NCBI RefSeq assembly: GCF_020171985.1 | Contig: NZ_JAIVAL010000001.1 | Coordinates: 248,001-312,000, forward strand | Source: Halobacillus halophilus | GTDB taxonomy: Bacteria; Bacillota; Bacilli; Bacillales; Halobacillaceae | DNA: 64,000 bases | Reading direction: 5' to 3' | Shown here: positions 38,543 through 47,084 of the stretch, piece by piece | Layout of the letters: the number at the start of each line of letters is the position of its first letter | Position numbering within the stretch: the stretch's first letter is position 1 | Program-made: the position numbers and the translations under genes | The notes under the pieces: model-generated | Told to the model about the DNA's origin: nothing | The model's input: only the letters and a program-made list of their open reading frames with translations | The model's database searches: none

Positions 38543-39016
38543 TTATCTAATGACTTTTGACATAGTAATGTCTGTTATGTGGTACATAGACTCTTTATAG
38601 AGATGGATGGCACGTTCGTTGTGAGCAAAAACGTGTAAGGAAAGTTTCTTTACTCCCTGCTTTTTTACATGCTTTTCTAAGGTTTCTAGGGCTCTCCGTC
38701 CAAGACCCTGTCCTCTGTATGGTTCAAAAATTACAAAGTTGTAAATGAAAGCTTCCTTTTGAGGGTGATTTTCATCAAAATGGTACCAGAAATACCCAAT
38801 AGATTCGTTCGTATCAGGTTTACTCAAAGACAATAAATAATGATCAACCGTCTTAAGCCCTTCCGGTAAGAGAAGTTGAAATGATTCTTTTGATTTCTGT
38901 AGAGCTTCTTCTTGCGTCCAGGTTCCAGCTTTAACCTTTTCATCTGCATAATTTTGTACTTCCACTTTCATTAATTCATCGAAGACTATTGGCTTCATTT
39001 CGTTTAAATTAAGCAT
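38543..39016 (-). CDS. GNAT family N-acetyltransferase
   Basis: 157 residues. The acetyl-CoA motif A is FVIFEPYRGQGLGRRALETLEKHVKKQG near residue 92 (RGQGLG loop), followed by LSLHVFAHNERAIHLYKESMY, the motif B region. The N-terminal part is charged. The acceptor is unknown. Ribosome site GAGAGGGGGAA; 18 bp after the yycE gene, so they are probably cotranscribed. Confidence 0.88.
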   Translation of the reverse strand: MLNLNEMKPIVFDELMKVEVQNYADEKVKAGTWTQEEALQKSKESFQLLLPEGLKTVDHYLLSLSKPDTNESIGYFWYHFDENHPQKEAFIYNFVIFEPYRGQGLGRRALETLEKHVKKQGVKKLSLHVFAHNERAIHLYKESMYHITDITMSKVIR

Positions 39017-39034
39017 AAAACTAAATTCCCCCTC

Positions 39035-39439
39035 TCATATACCCTCGGTATTCATAAGTACCAGTCGCCAACCATCAGGATCTTCAATAGTTATCCCTTT
39101 TTCTTCCCAATAGGGATTTTCGGGTGCTACCGCATGGAAACCTAGATTAGCTAATCGGCTTTCTATCAATTGGATTTCTTTTTTTTCAGCTATGTAAAGC
39201 ACCAATAAATTATCCTTACTGGGAGCAGGACATGGACTCCCTTCTTCATGAGTAGTGAACTCTAATTGATACTGACAATCGGGTAAGCCGAAAACCACAC
39301 CATCATAGCCAGCATGATTAATAAAATAAGTTAATTTAGGTAATCCTATTCCTTCTTCATAAAAAGATATAATTTCTGGTAATTGATCGGTTGGCCTCGC
39401 TACTCTAATTTGTGAAGCTGAAAACCCTTCGAATTTCAT
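39035..39439 (-). CDS. yycE: VOC (glyoxalase/dioxygenase) superfamily protein, YycE-like
   Basis: 134 residues, two beta-alpha-beta-beta-beta VOC modules. QIRVARPTDQLPEIISFYEEGIGLPKL opens the first, and AVAPENPYWEEKGITIEDPDGWRLVLMN closes the second. It resembles YycE of Bacillus subtilis. VOC proteins include glyoxalases, dioxygenases and drug-binding proteins; the role here is unknown. GGGAGGTTTC precedes the ATG. Confidence 0.82.
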   Translation of the reverse strand: MKFEGFSASQIRVARPTDQLPEIISFYEEGIGLPKLTYFINHAGYDGVVFGLPDCQYQLEFTTHEEGSPCPAPSKDNLLVLYIAEKKEIQLIESRLANLGFHAVAPENPYWEEKGITIEDPDGWRLVLMNTEGI

Positions 39440-39545
39440 AAGAAACCTCCCTGTATATAATATAGTACAATATTAGAAAACTTAGGACAAAATCTGGTTA
39501 TAATAAGAAAACCACTTTTAATATCAAAGTGGTCCTCTTTTAAAC

Positions 39546-40556
39546 CTATTGTTTTTCTACTAGTGCATTTGCTATTTCTTTAGAAAACCTTTCTGCTGAA
39601 AGCGGTCCTGCAAATGTTCCCATATCTCCTGGTAACTCATAAGTATGATTTTTTTCCACAAAATTAAGATTTGTCCACGCCGGATTATCCGCCAGGTTAT
39701 CGAAGATAGGATCGTCATCTTGGACTAGATAAAAAAAGTGAGAGTCCTGATAATTCTGTAAGGCTTCGACGTTGGTCGAGATGAAACCATATATTTCAGG
39801 TTTCTCGGTTTTAACCGCATTACTTGCATTCATCTTATTGAGAACTCCAGCGAGCACCGAGTTGTTGGTGAATAACCGCATAGTAGGTGTGTTCTGAGAA
39901 GTAAAAGCCTGCGCTACTACTGCATTCAAGTTTTCATAACCAGCTTCTTGAATACGTTCTCCCTGTTCTTTAAAAGTTGCCTCCATTTGTTTGATATACT
40001 GTTTTGCTTTTTCCTCTTTATTGAATACCTTACCCAGCGTATTAAACTCGCTTAGGAGATGTTGGTATTGATTCTCCGCCCCGTTTTCAGAATATGGAGC
40101 AAATAAGGCGGTAGGAGCAATACTCTCCAATTGATCTTTAAAACTTTCATGGCGATATTTCGCACCAATAATTAAATCAGGATCCAATCGGGAAATCGCC
40201 TCGAAATTGGGCTCTGATCTTGTGCCCACGTCCGTAACAGAGTCACTTAGAGGCTCTCCCACGTTCACCCATTTTTTATAACCTTCCAGGTCTGCAACTC
40301 CTACAGGCTCCACACCTAATGGTAATAAGTGTTCTACATATGTCCACTCTAATACAACTACCTTTTTAGGAACCCCATCGATAGTCATTGTACCTACTCC
40401 GTCTTCAAATGTGATAGAGCCTGTACTATTATCCTCAATTGATTCGGAATCCGTCGAAGCGGCTTTTTCCTCTTTACTTGATGGGGCGGAATTATCGCTA
40501 CATGCCACCAAAATGCCTAAAAATAACACTACTCCTAAAATGCTAAGCTTTTTCAT
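39546..40556 (-). CDS. Iron-siderophore ABC transporter substrate-binding lipoprotein
   Basis: 336 residues. Signal peptide MKKLSILGVVLFLGILVAC with the lipobox cysteine at residue 19, then a low-complexity linker and a FepB/FhuD-type periplasmic binding fold (VVVLEWTYVEHLLPLGVEPVGVADLEGYKKW near 68, AISRLDPDLIIGAKYRHE, and LQNYQDSHFFYLVQDDD). It should capture a ferric siderophore. Its permease and ATPase are not adjacent, so it must work with components encoded elsewhere. Two Fur boxes flank its promoter. Confidence 0.92.
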   Translation of the reverse strand: MKKLSILGVVLFLGILVACSDNSAPSSKEEKAASTDSESIEDNSTGSITFEDGVGTMTIDGVPKKVVVLEWTYVEHLLPLGVEPVGVADLEGYKKWVNVGEPLSDSVTDVGTRSEPNFEAISRLDPDLIIGAKYRHESFKDQLESIAPTALFAPYSENGAENQYQHLLSEFNTLGKVFNKEEKAKQYIKQMEATFKEQGERIQEAGYENLNAVVAQAFTSQNTPTMRLFTNNSVLAGVLNKMNASNAVKTEKPEIYGFISTNVEALQNYQDSHFFYLVQDDDPIFDNLADNPAWTNLNFVEKNHTYELPGDMGTFAGPLSAERFSKEIANALVEKQ

Positions 40557-40615
40557 AAAGTTTAATCCCCTTTTTCAGTTGGAGTAATTCAGCAATTATA
40601 TGTATCACTGACTAT

Positions 40616-40630
40616 TGATAAAGATTATCA
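40616..40630 (-). promoter_or_regulatory. Fur box downstream of the -10
   Basis: TGATAAAGATTATCA on the plus strand matches TGATAATNATTATCA at all but one position. It continues into ATTATCAAT, so two overlapping 7-1-7 units are possible. It covers the region just after the expected transcription start. Confidence 0.75.
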
Positions 40631-40642
40631 TTATCAATAGTC

Positions 40643-40671
40643 AGTATAGAGAATGATAATTAGAAAGTCAA
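40643..40671 (-). promoter_or_regulatory. Promoter of the siderophore-binding protein gene
   Basis: On the minus strand TTGACT (40666-40671), a 17-bp spacer and TATACT (40643-40648), about 87 bp before the start codon. Confidence 0.8.
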
Positions 40672-40686
40672 TGATAATCATTATCA
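40672..40686 (-). promoter_or_regulatory. Perfect Fur box adjacent to the -35
   Basis: TGATAATCATTATCA is an exact match to the Bacillus 7-1-7 Fur consensus and abuts the -35 element. Confidence 0.9.
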
Positions 40687-40694
40687 TTGCAACA

Positions 40695-40725
40695 TAAAAA
40701 AAGAAGCAGGATATTCCTGCTTCTT
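40695..40725 (-). terminator. Terminator of msrB
   Basis: An 11-bp stem (40701-40711 with 40715-40725) with a minus-strand T7, just after the msrB stop. Confidence 0.88.
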
Positions 40726-40730
40726 AATAT

Positions 40731-41315
40731 TTACTGTTCGAATTCATCCAAATATTTTTCGTAGCCACGTTCAGCCATCTCTTCTTTTGGAATAAACTCT
40801 AGAGCGGCTGAATTCATGCAGTACCTTAGACCTGTTGGCTGGGGACCGTCTTTAAATACATGGCCAAGATGAGAATCTGCTTCCTTACTTCTGACTTCAG
40901 TTCGGGAACCAAATATACCTTGATCTTTTTTAGTTACAATGTTCTCTTCCGAAAGCGGTTGAGTAAAACTTGGCCATCCAGTTCCAGATTTGTACTTATC
41001 CACGGAACTGAATAAAGGTTCTTTCGAAATGATATCTACATAGATTCCCTCATCGGTGTTATCCCAATACTTATTTTCAAAAGCTCGTTCCGTACCATCT
41101 TTTTGCGTAACCTTATATTGAACTGACGTTAACATGTCTTTTAATTCCTTTTTGGAATAAGTGACAGTTTCTCCGTTATAGTTAGTCATGGTTAGATCAC
41201 CTTCCTCTTCGTTCTGATGTTTTTCTTGTCCGGATAAGTGTCCACTTGCTACAGACACTGTAATTAATGACCCGATTAATACAAACAACATCCCATATAA
41301 AACTTTTTTCTTCAT
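40731..41315 (-). CDS. msrB: Exported peptide-methionine (R)-S-oxide reductase
   Basis: 194 residues. An N-terminal signal anchor ([21 protein letters not shown]) precedes the MsrB domain (residues about 50-190): [46 protein letters not shown] and the catalytic cysteine in [14 protein letters not shown]. It lacks the CxxC zinc pairs, and the position often held by the resolving cysteine (xCGWPSF) is Thr, so this protein has only one cysteine. Regeneration must use a one-cysteine route. It repairs methionine sulfoxide in exported proteins. Confidence 0.93.
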   Translation of the reverse strand: MKKKVLYGMLFVLIGSLITVSVASGHLSGQEKHQNEEEGDLTMTNYNGETVTYSKKELKDMLTSVQYKVTQKDGTERAFENKYWDNTDEGIYVDIISKEPLFSSVDKYKSGTGWPSFTQPLSEENIVTKKDQGIFGSRTEVRSKEADSHLGHVFKDGPQPTGLRYCMNSAALEFIPKEEMAERGYEKYLDEFEQ

Positions 41316-41471
41316 GGGCAGATTCTCCTTTAATAGTCTTAGAGGAATTACGACTATATATTAATCATAACATGAGCAAACGCTCCAGCTAATTATTGTG
41401 CTTGGAATATAAATTATGAAAACCGACTTTTTTGGTAATCCTATAGATAATTAAAGATTGGAGTGATTTTA

Positions 41472-41921
41472 GTGAAATTATGGAGTACCGGTTTTATCTT
41501 GCTGCTTATATTGTTAGTAGGATGTAACAATGCGAATAATCAATCCAGTGAACCCTCTCAAAATGAACCAGCGCCAGAAAGTATTTCTTATCAGCAAATT
41601 AATGAGACACGGCCTTTTAACTTTAATCGGTTTGAGCTGGAAGTTGATTATGTAGATCGCCTATCTTACCACGTCGATTATGTTAATTTAGAAAACAGAA
41701 AAGAAGCGCGTATTGACGATTTCGATCGGCAGAAAGTTACTGGAGAAGAAGCATTTAACCAGCTTTCCCCCCATTTTAAAGAAATGAGTTTTGATGAGGA
41801 GACACCAGAAGACGAAGTAATTAAAGAAGTGCTAACAGTGCTTGGACTCGAAGCTCCTTATAAGGAATTCAAATTAGAAGTTACCTATCAGGATGGTACC
41901 GAAATAACATACGAGGATTAA
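41472..41921 (+). CDS. YusW-like lipoprotein
   Basis: 149 residues from GTG 41472, eight bases after GGAG. The signal peptide KLWSTGFILLLILLVGC has its lipobox cysteine near residue 18. The rest resembles the YusW domain of Bacillus: FNFNRFELEVDYVD, and ending FKLEVTYQDGTEITYED. It is strongly acidic, as expected for an exported protein in salt. Function unknown. A terminator follows. Confidence 0.75.
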   Translation: MKLWSTGFILLLILLVGCNNANNQSSEPSQNEPAPESISYQQINETRPFNFNRFELEVDYVDRLSYHVDYVNLENRKEARIDDFDRQKVTGEEAFNQLSPHFKEMSFDEETPEDEVIKEVLTVLGLEAPYKEFKLEVTYQDGTEITYED

Positions 41922-41925
41922 GTAT

Positions 41926-41961
41926 TAAAACCGCCAATTGTTATCACAGCTGGCGGTTTTA
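41926..41961 (+). terminator. Terminator of the YusW-like gene
   Basis: An 11-bp stem (41926-41936 with 41951-41961) with T4AAT. It is followed within 35 bp by a dispersed repeat copy. Confidence 0.82.
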
Positions 41962-41992
41962 ATATTATTGAGGGTTTATTTTTTAATTCTAG

Positions 41993-42011
41993 TTCGGAGT
42001 TGCTACTAAGT
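41993..42011 (-). repeat. Dispersed 19-bp repeat, copy 4
   Basis: TTCGGAGTTGCTACTAAGT, the exact reverse complement of the consensus ACTTAGTAGCAACTCCGAA. It abuts the 3' end of cvfB. Confidence 0.85.
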
Positions 42012-42012
42012 A

Positions 42013-42882
42013 TTAATCAGAACTATGGGTTAATTTCGTGGCTCCATTTTTCTGCTCCACTTGATTTTCTTTCATTAATTTGCCTACGGCTCTTTTAAAT
42101 GCTGACTTACTAATTTGAAAAGTATCACGTATCTTCTCAGGATCGCTGTTGTCATCTAAATAGACGATTCCATCGTTTTCCTTCAAGTACTCAAGGATCA
42201 CGTCAGCATCTTCTTTTCTACTTTCTTTCTTAACTGGACGTAAAGATAAGTTAATTGATCCATCATCTTTCACATCAATTACCCTTGCTATTATAGTTTC
42301 TCCTAATCTTGGTTCCTCTTTTCGTTCATTGGGGTGGATAAAACCTCTATACCCTTCTTCTGTTAACACAGATGAGCCAGCTTTTGTTGAGCGGTAGACT
42401 CTTCCTTGAGTCTCAGTATTTAAAATAGAAGCGGGTGCGGGTTCTAAATCATCCCAAACTTCCTGCTCGGTAATAGGTTCAGCTAGAAGACGCCCTTTTT
42501 TATCTAATTCTAAGCTGACAAATAAAAAGTCGCCTTTCTTCGGCCAGACTGATTTTAGAAGTGGAAGGTCATCCGTTGAAACAAGAATCTCCTTATCCTC
42601 TAACCCTATATTCACGAACACACCCATGTTTGGCACGACTTCTTCGACTTCGGCCCAGCCATAGGAATGACGGGTTACTTCAGGAATAGTCATGCTTGCA
42701 ACAGCTTGTCCTTTTTTATTTGTGTATAGAAATACCGTAATAAATTGATCTAAATCAATCTCTTTATGTACTGCTTCATCCGGCAGCACAATTTCTGTGT
42801 CATTGTATTTCAATATAAATCCATTGGTTATTTTCTTTGATACTTTACAATTCTGTATTGTTCCAATCAGGGAATGATCCAT
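42013..42882 (-). CDS. cvfB: S1-like RNA-binding regulator CvfB (YitL)
   Basis: 289 residues: three consecutive S1-like/OB domains followed by a C-terminal winged helix (DPEKIRDTFQISKSAFKRAVGKLMKENQVEQKNGATKLT). SYGWAEVEEVVPNMGVFVNIGLEDKEILVSTDDLP and TIIARVIDVKDDGSINLSLRP are typical S1 blocks. CvfB of Staphylococcus is an RNA-binding virulence regulator; in Bacillus its role is open. ATG 42882 follows AAAGGAGCG. Confidence 0.9.
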   Translation of the reverse strand: MDHSLIGTIQNCKVSKKITNGFILKYNDTEIVLPDEAVHKEIDLDQFITVFLYTNKKGQAVASMTIPEVTRHSYGWAEVEEVVPNMGVFVNIGLEDKEILVSTDDLPLLKSVWPKKGDFLFVSLELDKKGRLLAEPITEQEVWDDLEPAPASILNTETQGRVYRSTKAGSSVLTEEGYRGFIHPNERKEEPRLGETIIARVIDVKDDGSINLSLRPVKKESRKEDADVILEYLKENDGIVYLDDNSDPEKIRDTFQISKSAFKRAVGKLMKENQVEQKNGATKLTHSSD

Positions 42883-43000
42883 GGGGATTGTTCGCTCCTT
42901 TGTAACGTAATGTAACCCATTATAGCCTAGATGAAATTTTTTTAAAACAAAGATCTTGAGAACTTAACTTATTACGTCTATTCCAGTTTGAAATCCATAG

Positions 43001-43027
43001 AAAAAAGTGTGGCGTATGCCACACTTT
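43001..43027 (-). terminator. Terminator of yjcZ
   Basis: A 10-bp perfect stem (43004-43013 with 43018-43027), a 4-nt loop and a minus-strand T6. Confidence 0.9.
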
Positions 43028-43033
43028 CAACGA

Positions 43034-43120
43034 TTAATAAAACCACGCAGCTCCTACGATAACAAGGAGAATAAACAACACGACGATTAGCGCAAAGCCT
43101 CCACCATATCCTCTACTCAC
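43034..43120 (-). CDS. YjcZ-family small sporulation protein
   Basis: A 28-residue frame from GTG 43120 with AGGGGG seven bases upstream. It begins MSRGYGGGFALIVVLFILLV and ends GAAWFY: a glycine/tyrosine head, then a single membrane segment. This is the YjcZ pattern (MS-GYGGGFALIVVLFILLIIVG). These tiny proteins are made during sporulation. It has its own terminator and so is probably an independent unit. Confidence 0.88.
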   Translation of the reverse strand: MSRGYGGGFALIVVLFILLVIVGAAWFY

Positions 43121-43192
43121 ATTAATTCCCCCTTTCACTAATTATATATGCAGAAGCTTGAAAGACGGTATGGGTGAATGGAGGAGTTTTTC

Positions 43193-44203
43193 TCAGTTAT
43201 GGCTTGCCCTATTTGCAAATTCATTGGCAATCAGTTGATAAGAAGACTTCTTTTTTTCAAAGTCAAAAATGTTGGTAATCAATAAAAATTCATCAATACT
43301 ATACTCATCAGCTAATCCTTCCAATTGATCTACTACTTGTACAGGATCTCCTATGATACATCTTCTTCGATTGTTACGTATTTTATCCTTTTCCATTTCC
43401 GTCAAAGTATCATGACGAACTTCGTTCTCAGGAGGGATTCTAGTCTCCAGACCTTTTTCAACTTGTAAGAGCCACATATCCTGACTTTTGGCGATCTCTT
43501 CTGCTTCCTCTTGTGTAGTTGCGCAGACCACAAACACACAAGCATTTACTGCAGGTTGACTACGAGCTAAAGAAGGCTTGAATTTTTCTCGATAGGTCTG
43601 CAGCGTTTCGGCGGCATGATCCGGATTAATAAAATGACCAAAAGTAAAACCTGTTCCATGCAAAGCTGCATGTTTGGCTCCACGTTCCGTTAAACCTAAT
43701 ATCCAGATTTCCGGCTGATATAAACTATCTGGACGTGCCGTAACACCAAAATAGGGATCTCCCTTTTCCATAGACTGAAATAAAAACTTTTGAAGTTCTT
43801 TCACCTGTCTTGAAAAGGAACTTAAGGGCTTTTCAATACCATCTGTAAGAGCTAATCTGGTTTTCTTGCCCCCGCCAGGTGAACGGCCCAAACCTAAATC
43901 AATCCTCCCGGGATGGAAATTTTCAAGCATTCTAAAACTCTCGGCTACTTTCAATGGGCTATATTGAGGGAGTAAGACGCCTCCAGACCCCACACGAATA
44001 GTATTAGTAGCTTGGGCGATTTGACTGATGAGAATCTCAGGAGAAGAACTCGCTAGACCATTTGTACTATGATGCTCAGCCACCCAATAACGATGGTAGC
44101 CTAACTCCTCTGTAAACTTTGCAAGTTCAATCGAATGCTGGAGGGCTACATTTGCAGTTTCTCCTTTAGAAATAGGACTTTGATCTAAAACACTGAGCTT
44201 CAT
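43193..44203 (-). CDS. LLM class flavin-dependent monooxygenase
   Basis: 336 residues, bacterial luciferase-like TIM barrel: LSVLDQSPISKGETANVALQHSIELAKFTEELGYHRYWVAEHHS at the N-terminus, RVGSGGVLLPQYSPLKVAESFRMLE near 72, and RIDLGLGRSPGG. It uses FMNH2 and oxygen on an unknown substrate. Start ATG 44203 follows AAAGGAAG. It lies 41 bp downstream of a PadR-type regulator on the same strand. Confidence 0.9.
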   Translation of the reverse strand: MKLSVLDQSPISKGETANVALQHSIELAKFTEELGYHRYWVAEHHSTNGLASSSPEILISQIAQATNTIRVGSGGVLLPQYSPLKVAESFRMLENFHPGRIDLGLGRSPGGGKKTRLALTDGIEKPLSSFSRQVKELQKFLFQSMEKGDPYFGVTARPDSLYQPEIWILGLTERGAKHAALHGTGFTFGHFINPDHAAETLQTYREKFKPSLARSQPAVNACVFVVCATTQEEAEEIAKSQDMWLLQVEKGLETRIPPENEVRHDTLTEMEKDKIRNNRRRCIIGDPVQVVDQLEGLADEYSIDEFLLITNIFDFEKKKSSYQLIANEFANRASHN

Positions 44204-44244
44204 GATGATCTTCCTTTCAAGTAAACCAGCAGTTACCGTAAAAT

Positions 44245-44625
44245 TTATTTATATACATCTTTCATGATTTGCTGTAAGATTTGTAACTGCTCCTCAAATA
44301 AGAGTTTGTACCGTTTTTTTAATACATCAAATTCTTCTTTCCCTTTATCAGTCAGGTAATACCAGTACACTTTTTGTCTTTTCTTATCATGAGACTTATA
44401 ATCTTCTCGTCTGTATAGAAGACCTTCTTCCGTCATCTCGTGAAGAGTATCCAGTAATGTAGAAGGTGCGGGAATCCAGTTCTTCGTTAATTGTTTAAAC
44501 TCTGTTTTAAAATGTTCACTAATCATTGGTTGATGAATTTGAAGTAAATGCATTATATAAAACTTCGTAAATTGAGCGGCGCTCATGTTTAAGGCGAATC
44601 GCTTAGGATTATTTTTATGAGACAT
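44245..44625 (-). CDS. PadR-family transcriptional regulator
   Basis: 126 residues. A winged helix covers about residues 20-90 (FYIMHLLQIHQPMISEHFKTEF, STLLDTLHEMTEEGLLYRRED, RQKVYWYYLTDKGKEEFDVLKKR), followed by a short dimerisation helix. PadR proteins respond to phenolic or toxic compounds. It probably governs the adjacent monooxygenase gene, with which it may share a transcript. Confidence 0.83.
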   Translation of the reverse strand: MSHKNNPKRFALNMSAAQFTKFYIMHLLQIHQPMISEHFKTEFKQLTKNWIPAPSTLLDTLHEMTEEGLLYRREDYKSHDKKRQKVYWYYLTDKGKEEFDVLKKRYKLLFEEQLQILQQIMKDVYK

Positions 44626-44736
44626 CCTTATCCACTCCTTAGGTATAAGCTTCTTCCTCCATTTTACAATAAAGAGTAGATGGTTTGTCTACTATTACGC
44701 ACATTCGTTCGGTTATTTTGGTGTTTTTTTACTGTT

Positions 44737-44755
44737 TCGGAGTTGCTACTAAGTT
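44737..44755 (-). repeat. Dispersed 19-bp repeat, copy 5
   Basis: TTCGGAGTTGCTACTAAGT-type copy within TTTCGGAGTTGCTACTAAGTT. It lies between the PadR gene and the quinone oxidoreductase gene. Confidence 0.85.
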
Positions 44756-44789
44756 TGAAGAAAGAACATGTTGATTACATTACAGCCAT

Positions 44790-45791
44790 TTAATCTAATT
44801 TGAATGAAATTCCAATTTTTCCAAAGTTTTTTGTGTCTCTTAAGTATTCAAAGGCGTTTTTGTACTCATCTAATGAATATACACGATCTAATTGAGGTTT
44901 TATGTTGTGTTTCTCAATAAATTGAAGCATCTCTCTTAACTCTTCTGCGCTGCCCATAGTAGAACCCAGCAAATTGTACTGTCCGTAGAAAAACTTTCGA
45001 ATATCAATTTGAATTTGATCTTCTGTCGTAGCCCCAAATGTTACGATCGTTCCTCCTTTTCGTATAATATTCAGTGATTTATCAAATGTGGCCTTCCCTA
45101 TACTTTCAATTAATAAATCAATAGACTCATCATGAAGTGCTTCATTCCAGCCGTCTTCTGTATGAATAGCTCGATCCGCACCTAAGGCTAGCGCCTGTTG
45201 AAGCTTATCTTCAGAACGAGAAGTAACTATAACCCGTGCTCCTATAGCTTTTGCGTATTTTAAAGCAAAAGTCAGTACGCCACTGCCTATCCCAGGAAGC
45301 ATAACCGTTTGGTCTTTCTGCAAATTACCTCGAGTAAATAAAGCTCGATAAGCCGTTAAAGCAGCTAGAGATAAAACTCCGGCTTCCTCGAAGCTTAAAT
45401 GTGAAGGTTTAGCCTCGAAGTGATTTTCATCACTAGTATAAAACTGCGCAAATGTTCCGTGATCTGGCAGGCCTACGATTTCGAATCCTTCCGGAGGGGC
45501 GGAGCTGTTTTTCTTCCAGCCTAACCCCGGGTTAACTACAACTTCATCACCGATTTGAAATCTGCTTACTTTATCTCCGACTTCCATCACTGTACCTGCG
45601 GCATCTGAACCTGGAATTAACGCAGGATCTTCCGGCTGGTGTCGTTTAGTAATGACCGCCAAATCACGCCTGTTCAACCCAGCTGTATGTACCTTAACTT
45701 TCACTTCCTTTTCACCTAGCCTCGGCTCTTCCATTTCTTTTACCGTTAACCCTTCGATTCCAACTATTTGTTCATGTACTATTGCTTTCAT
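44790..45791 (-). CDS. yogA: MDR-superfamily zinc-free alcohol dehydrogenase/quinone oxidoreductase (YogA-like)
   Basis: 333 residues from ATG 45791; the in-frame ATG at 45809 lies in the ribosome site GGAAGGAG. GroES-like N-domain with PGSDAAGTVMEVGDKVSRFQIGDEVV near residue 66, and a nucleotide-binding domain with TVMLPGIGSGVLTFALKYAKAIGARVIVTSRSEDKL near 163. The cysteines of the structural zinc site are absent, as in zinc-independent quinone reductases. NADPH-dependent reduction of a reactive carbonyl or quinone is likely. Confidence 0.87.
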   Translation of the reverse strand: MKAIVHEQIVGIEGLTVKEMEEPRLGEKEVKVKVHTAGLNRRDLAVITKRHQPEDPALIPGSDAAGTVMEVGDKVSRFQIGDEVVVNPGLGWKKNSSAPPEGFEIVGLPDHGTFAQFYTSDENHFEAKPSHLSFEEAGVLSLAALTAYRALFTRGNLQKDQTVMLPGIGSGVLTFALKYAKAIGARVIVTSRSEDKLQQALALGADRAIHTEDGWNEALHDESIDLLIESIGKATFDKSLNIIRKGGTIVTFGATTEDQIQIDIRKFFYGQYNLLGSTMGSAEELREMLQFIEKHNIKPQLDRVYSLDEYKNAFEYLRDTKNFGKIGISFKLD

Positions 45792-46289
45792 ATTCAGCAC
45801 TCCTTCCAATGAATGATTCTTAACAAGTCTATCAATTAACTTGGGAACTATCCACTACTTCCCACTGTTGCAGGTTACTTAAAGAGTTTTAGGGAGAGAG
45901 CATCTCACTCTCCATGGATGCCTTCTTTTCCTTTAAAACGGTTATTGAAACAATTCCATTCTAAACTTCGTAGTGTCGGTAACTTTAGATTGCTATAGAG
46001 GAGATGGTTTGGCATTTTTTCTAGGCATTTACTTACACATGAGCTGTTTGCCAAGCCTTTAAAAAAACTATTTTACAGAAAAGCTTCTGAGAAAAACTAG
46101 ACGGCTCTCTTAAATGATTGACGAGTATAACGGCGACAGTCCATTGTGAAAACCGAAGTTGTCCCTGTAAGCTTTCTCCTTTTACCTGCACCTGCCAGCT
46201 ATAGAATATATAAAAGCCCATCTCTGTAATGAACAGAAATGGGCTTGAGTATAGAATAATAGCAATTTCTTAGGGGGAGAATGCTGTTA
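45792..46289. other. 498-bp intergenic region, content unresolved
   Basis: No gene I can support. A 62-codon minus-strand frame at 46033-46221 has no ribosome site and no family I recognise. The right end is a hairpin terminator (46213-46246) for the LysM-3D gene. The central part (about 46080-46200) is less AT-rich than the flanks and could hold a structured RNA or an insertion remnant. Confidence 0.4.
46213..46246 (-). terminator. Terminator of the LysM-3D gene
   Basis: A 13-bp stem with one mismatch, followed on the minus strand by TTTTATATA. Confidence 0.7.
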
Positions 46290-47084
46290 TTATTCACTTA
46301 GGACTTTAACTTGCACAGACTGTCTGCCGAAATCAAGAGCATCTTCGCGCTCTGGAATAAAGACATCAATGCGGTTGCCATTGATTGCTCCACCTGTATC
46401 TGCTGCAATAGCTTCACCGTAACCTTCTACATATACTTTAGATCCTAGTGGAATCACATCAGGATCCACTGCAATAACTTTTTGATCAGGATTAGCGCGA
46501 AGGTCTACACCTGTAGCCGTCACTCCACTGCAACCAGTACAGAACGCGGTGTACGCTGTAGCTTCTGCCGTGAATTCTTTCACTACATCACTGCTTGAAT
46601 CACTAGATTCTTCAGATTTGGATTCAGAAGCCGCTTCATTACTTGATGAATCATCATGGTTGGTTGAGCTCGCTGAAACTTCAGGTTCAGAAGAAGCTTG
46701 TCCACTTACTTTAAACTTATCTCCTGGATAGATGAGAGTGGAATCAAGATTGTTCCAATCCATAAGATCATCTACACTAATACCATATTTGTTAGAGATT
46801 TTGTATAAAGTATCACCGGATTTAACCGTATAAGTAGTGTCATTACTGCTTTTTTTAGAAGAAGAACTCGACTCTTTTGATACCGTAAGCTGTTGGTTAG
46901 GGTAAATTAAATTTGAACTCAAGTCGTTCCAAGATTTCAATTGATTTACGGATACATCATATTTTTTTGAAATGCCCCAAAGCGTGTCACCTTTATCAAT
47001 CGTATATTCTTCAGCACTCACAGAAGTCGCGAATGCACCTGTTAATGCTACTGTAGCTGCTACTGAGAAAATTTTCTTTTTCAT
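46290..47084 (-). CDS. yocH: Exported cell-wall protein with two LysM domains and a 3D domain (YocH-like)
   Basis: 264 residues from ATG 47084 (GAGGAGG upstream). A signal peptide ends at SVSAEE (about residue 24). LysM 1 (YTIDKGDTLWGISKKYDVSVNQLKSWN) and LysM 2 (YTVKSGDTLYKISNKYGISVDDLMDWN) bind peptidoglycan. A serine-rich linker leads to the 3D domain (ATAYTAFCTGCSGVTATGVDLRANPDQKVIAVDP, GEAIAADTGGAINGNRIDVFIP) with the three conserved aspartates of MltA-like lytic enzymes. A weak WalR-like site lies upstream. Confidence 0.92.
   Translation of the reverse strand: MKKKIFSVAATVALTGAFATSVSAEEYTIDKGDTLWGISKKYDVSVNQLKSWNDLSSNLIYPNQQLTVSKESSSSSKKSSNDTTYTVKSGDTLYKISNKYGISVDDLMDWNNLDSTLIYPGDKFKVSGQASSEPEVSASSTNHDDSSSNEAASESKSEESSDSSSDVVKEFTAEATAYTAFCTGCSGVTATGVDLRANPDQKVIAVDPDVIPLGSKVYVEGYGEAIAADTGGAINGNRIDVFIPEREDALDFGRQSVQVKVLSE

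Noticed and set aside
46033-46221. 62-codon minus-strand frame after the LysM-3D gene
   Set aside because: No ribosome site, overlaps the terminator of the upstream gene and matches no family I know. Kept only as a question in the intergenic entry.
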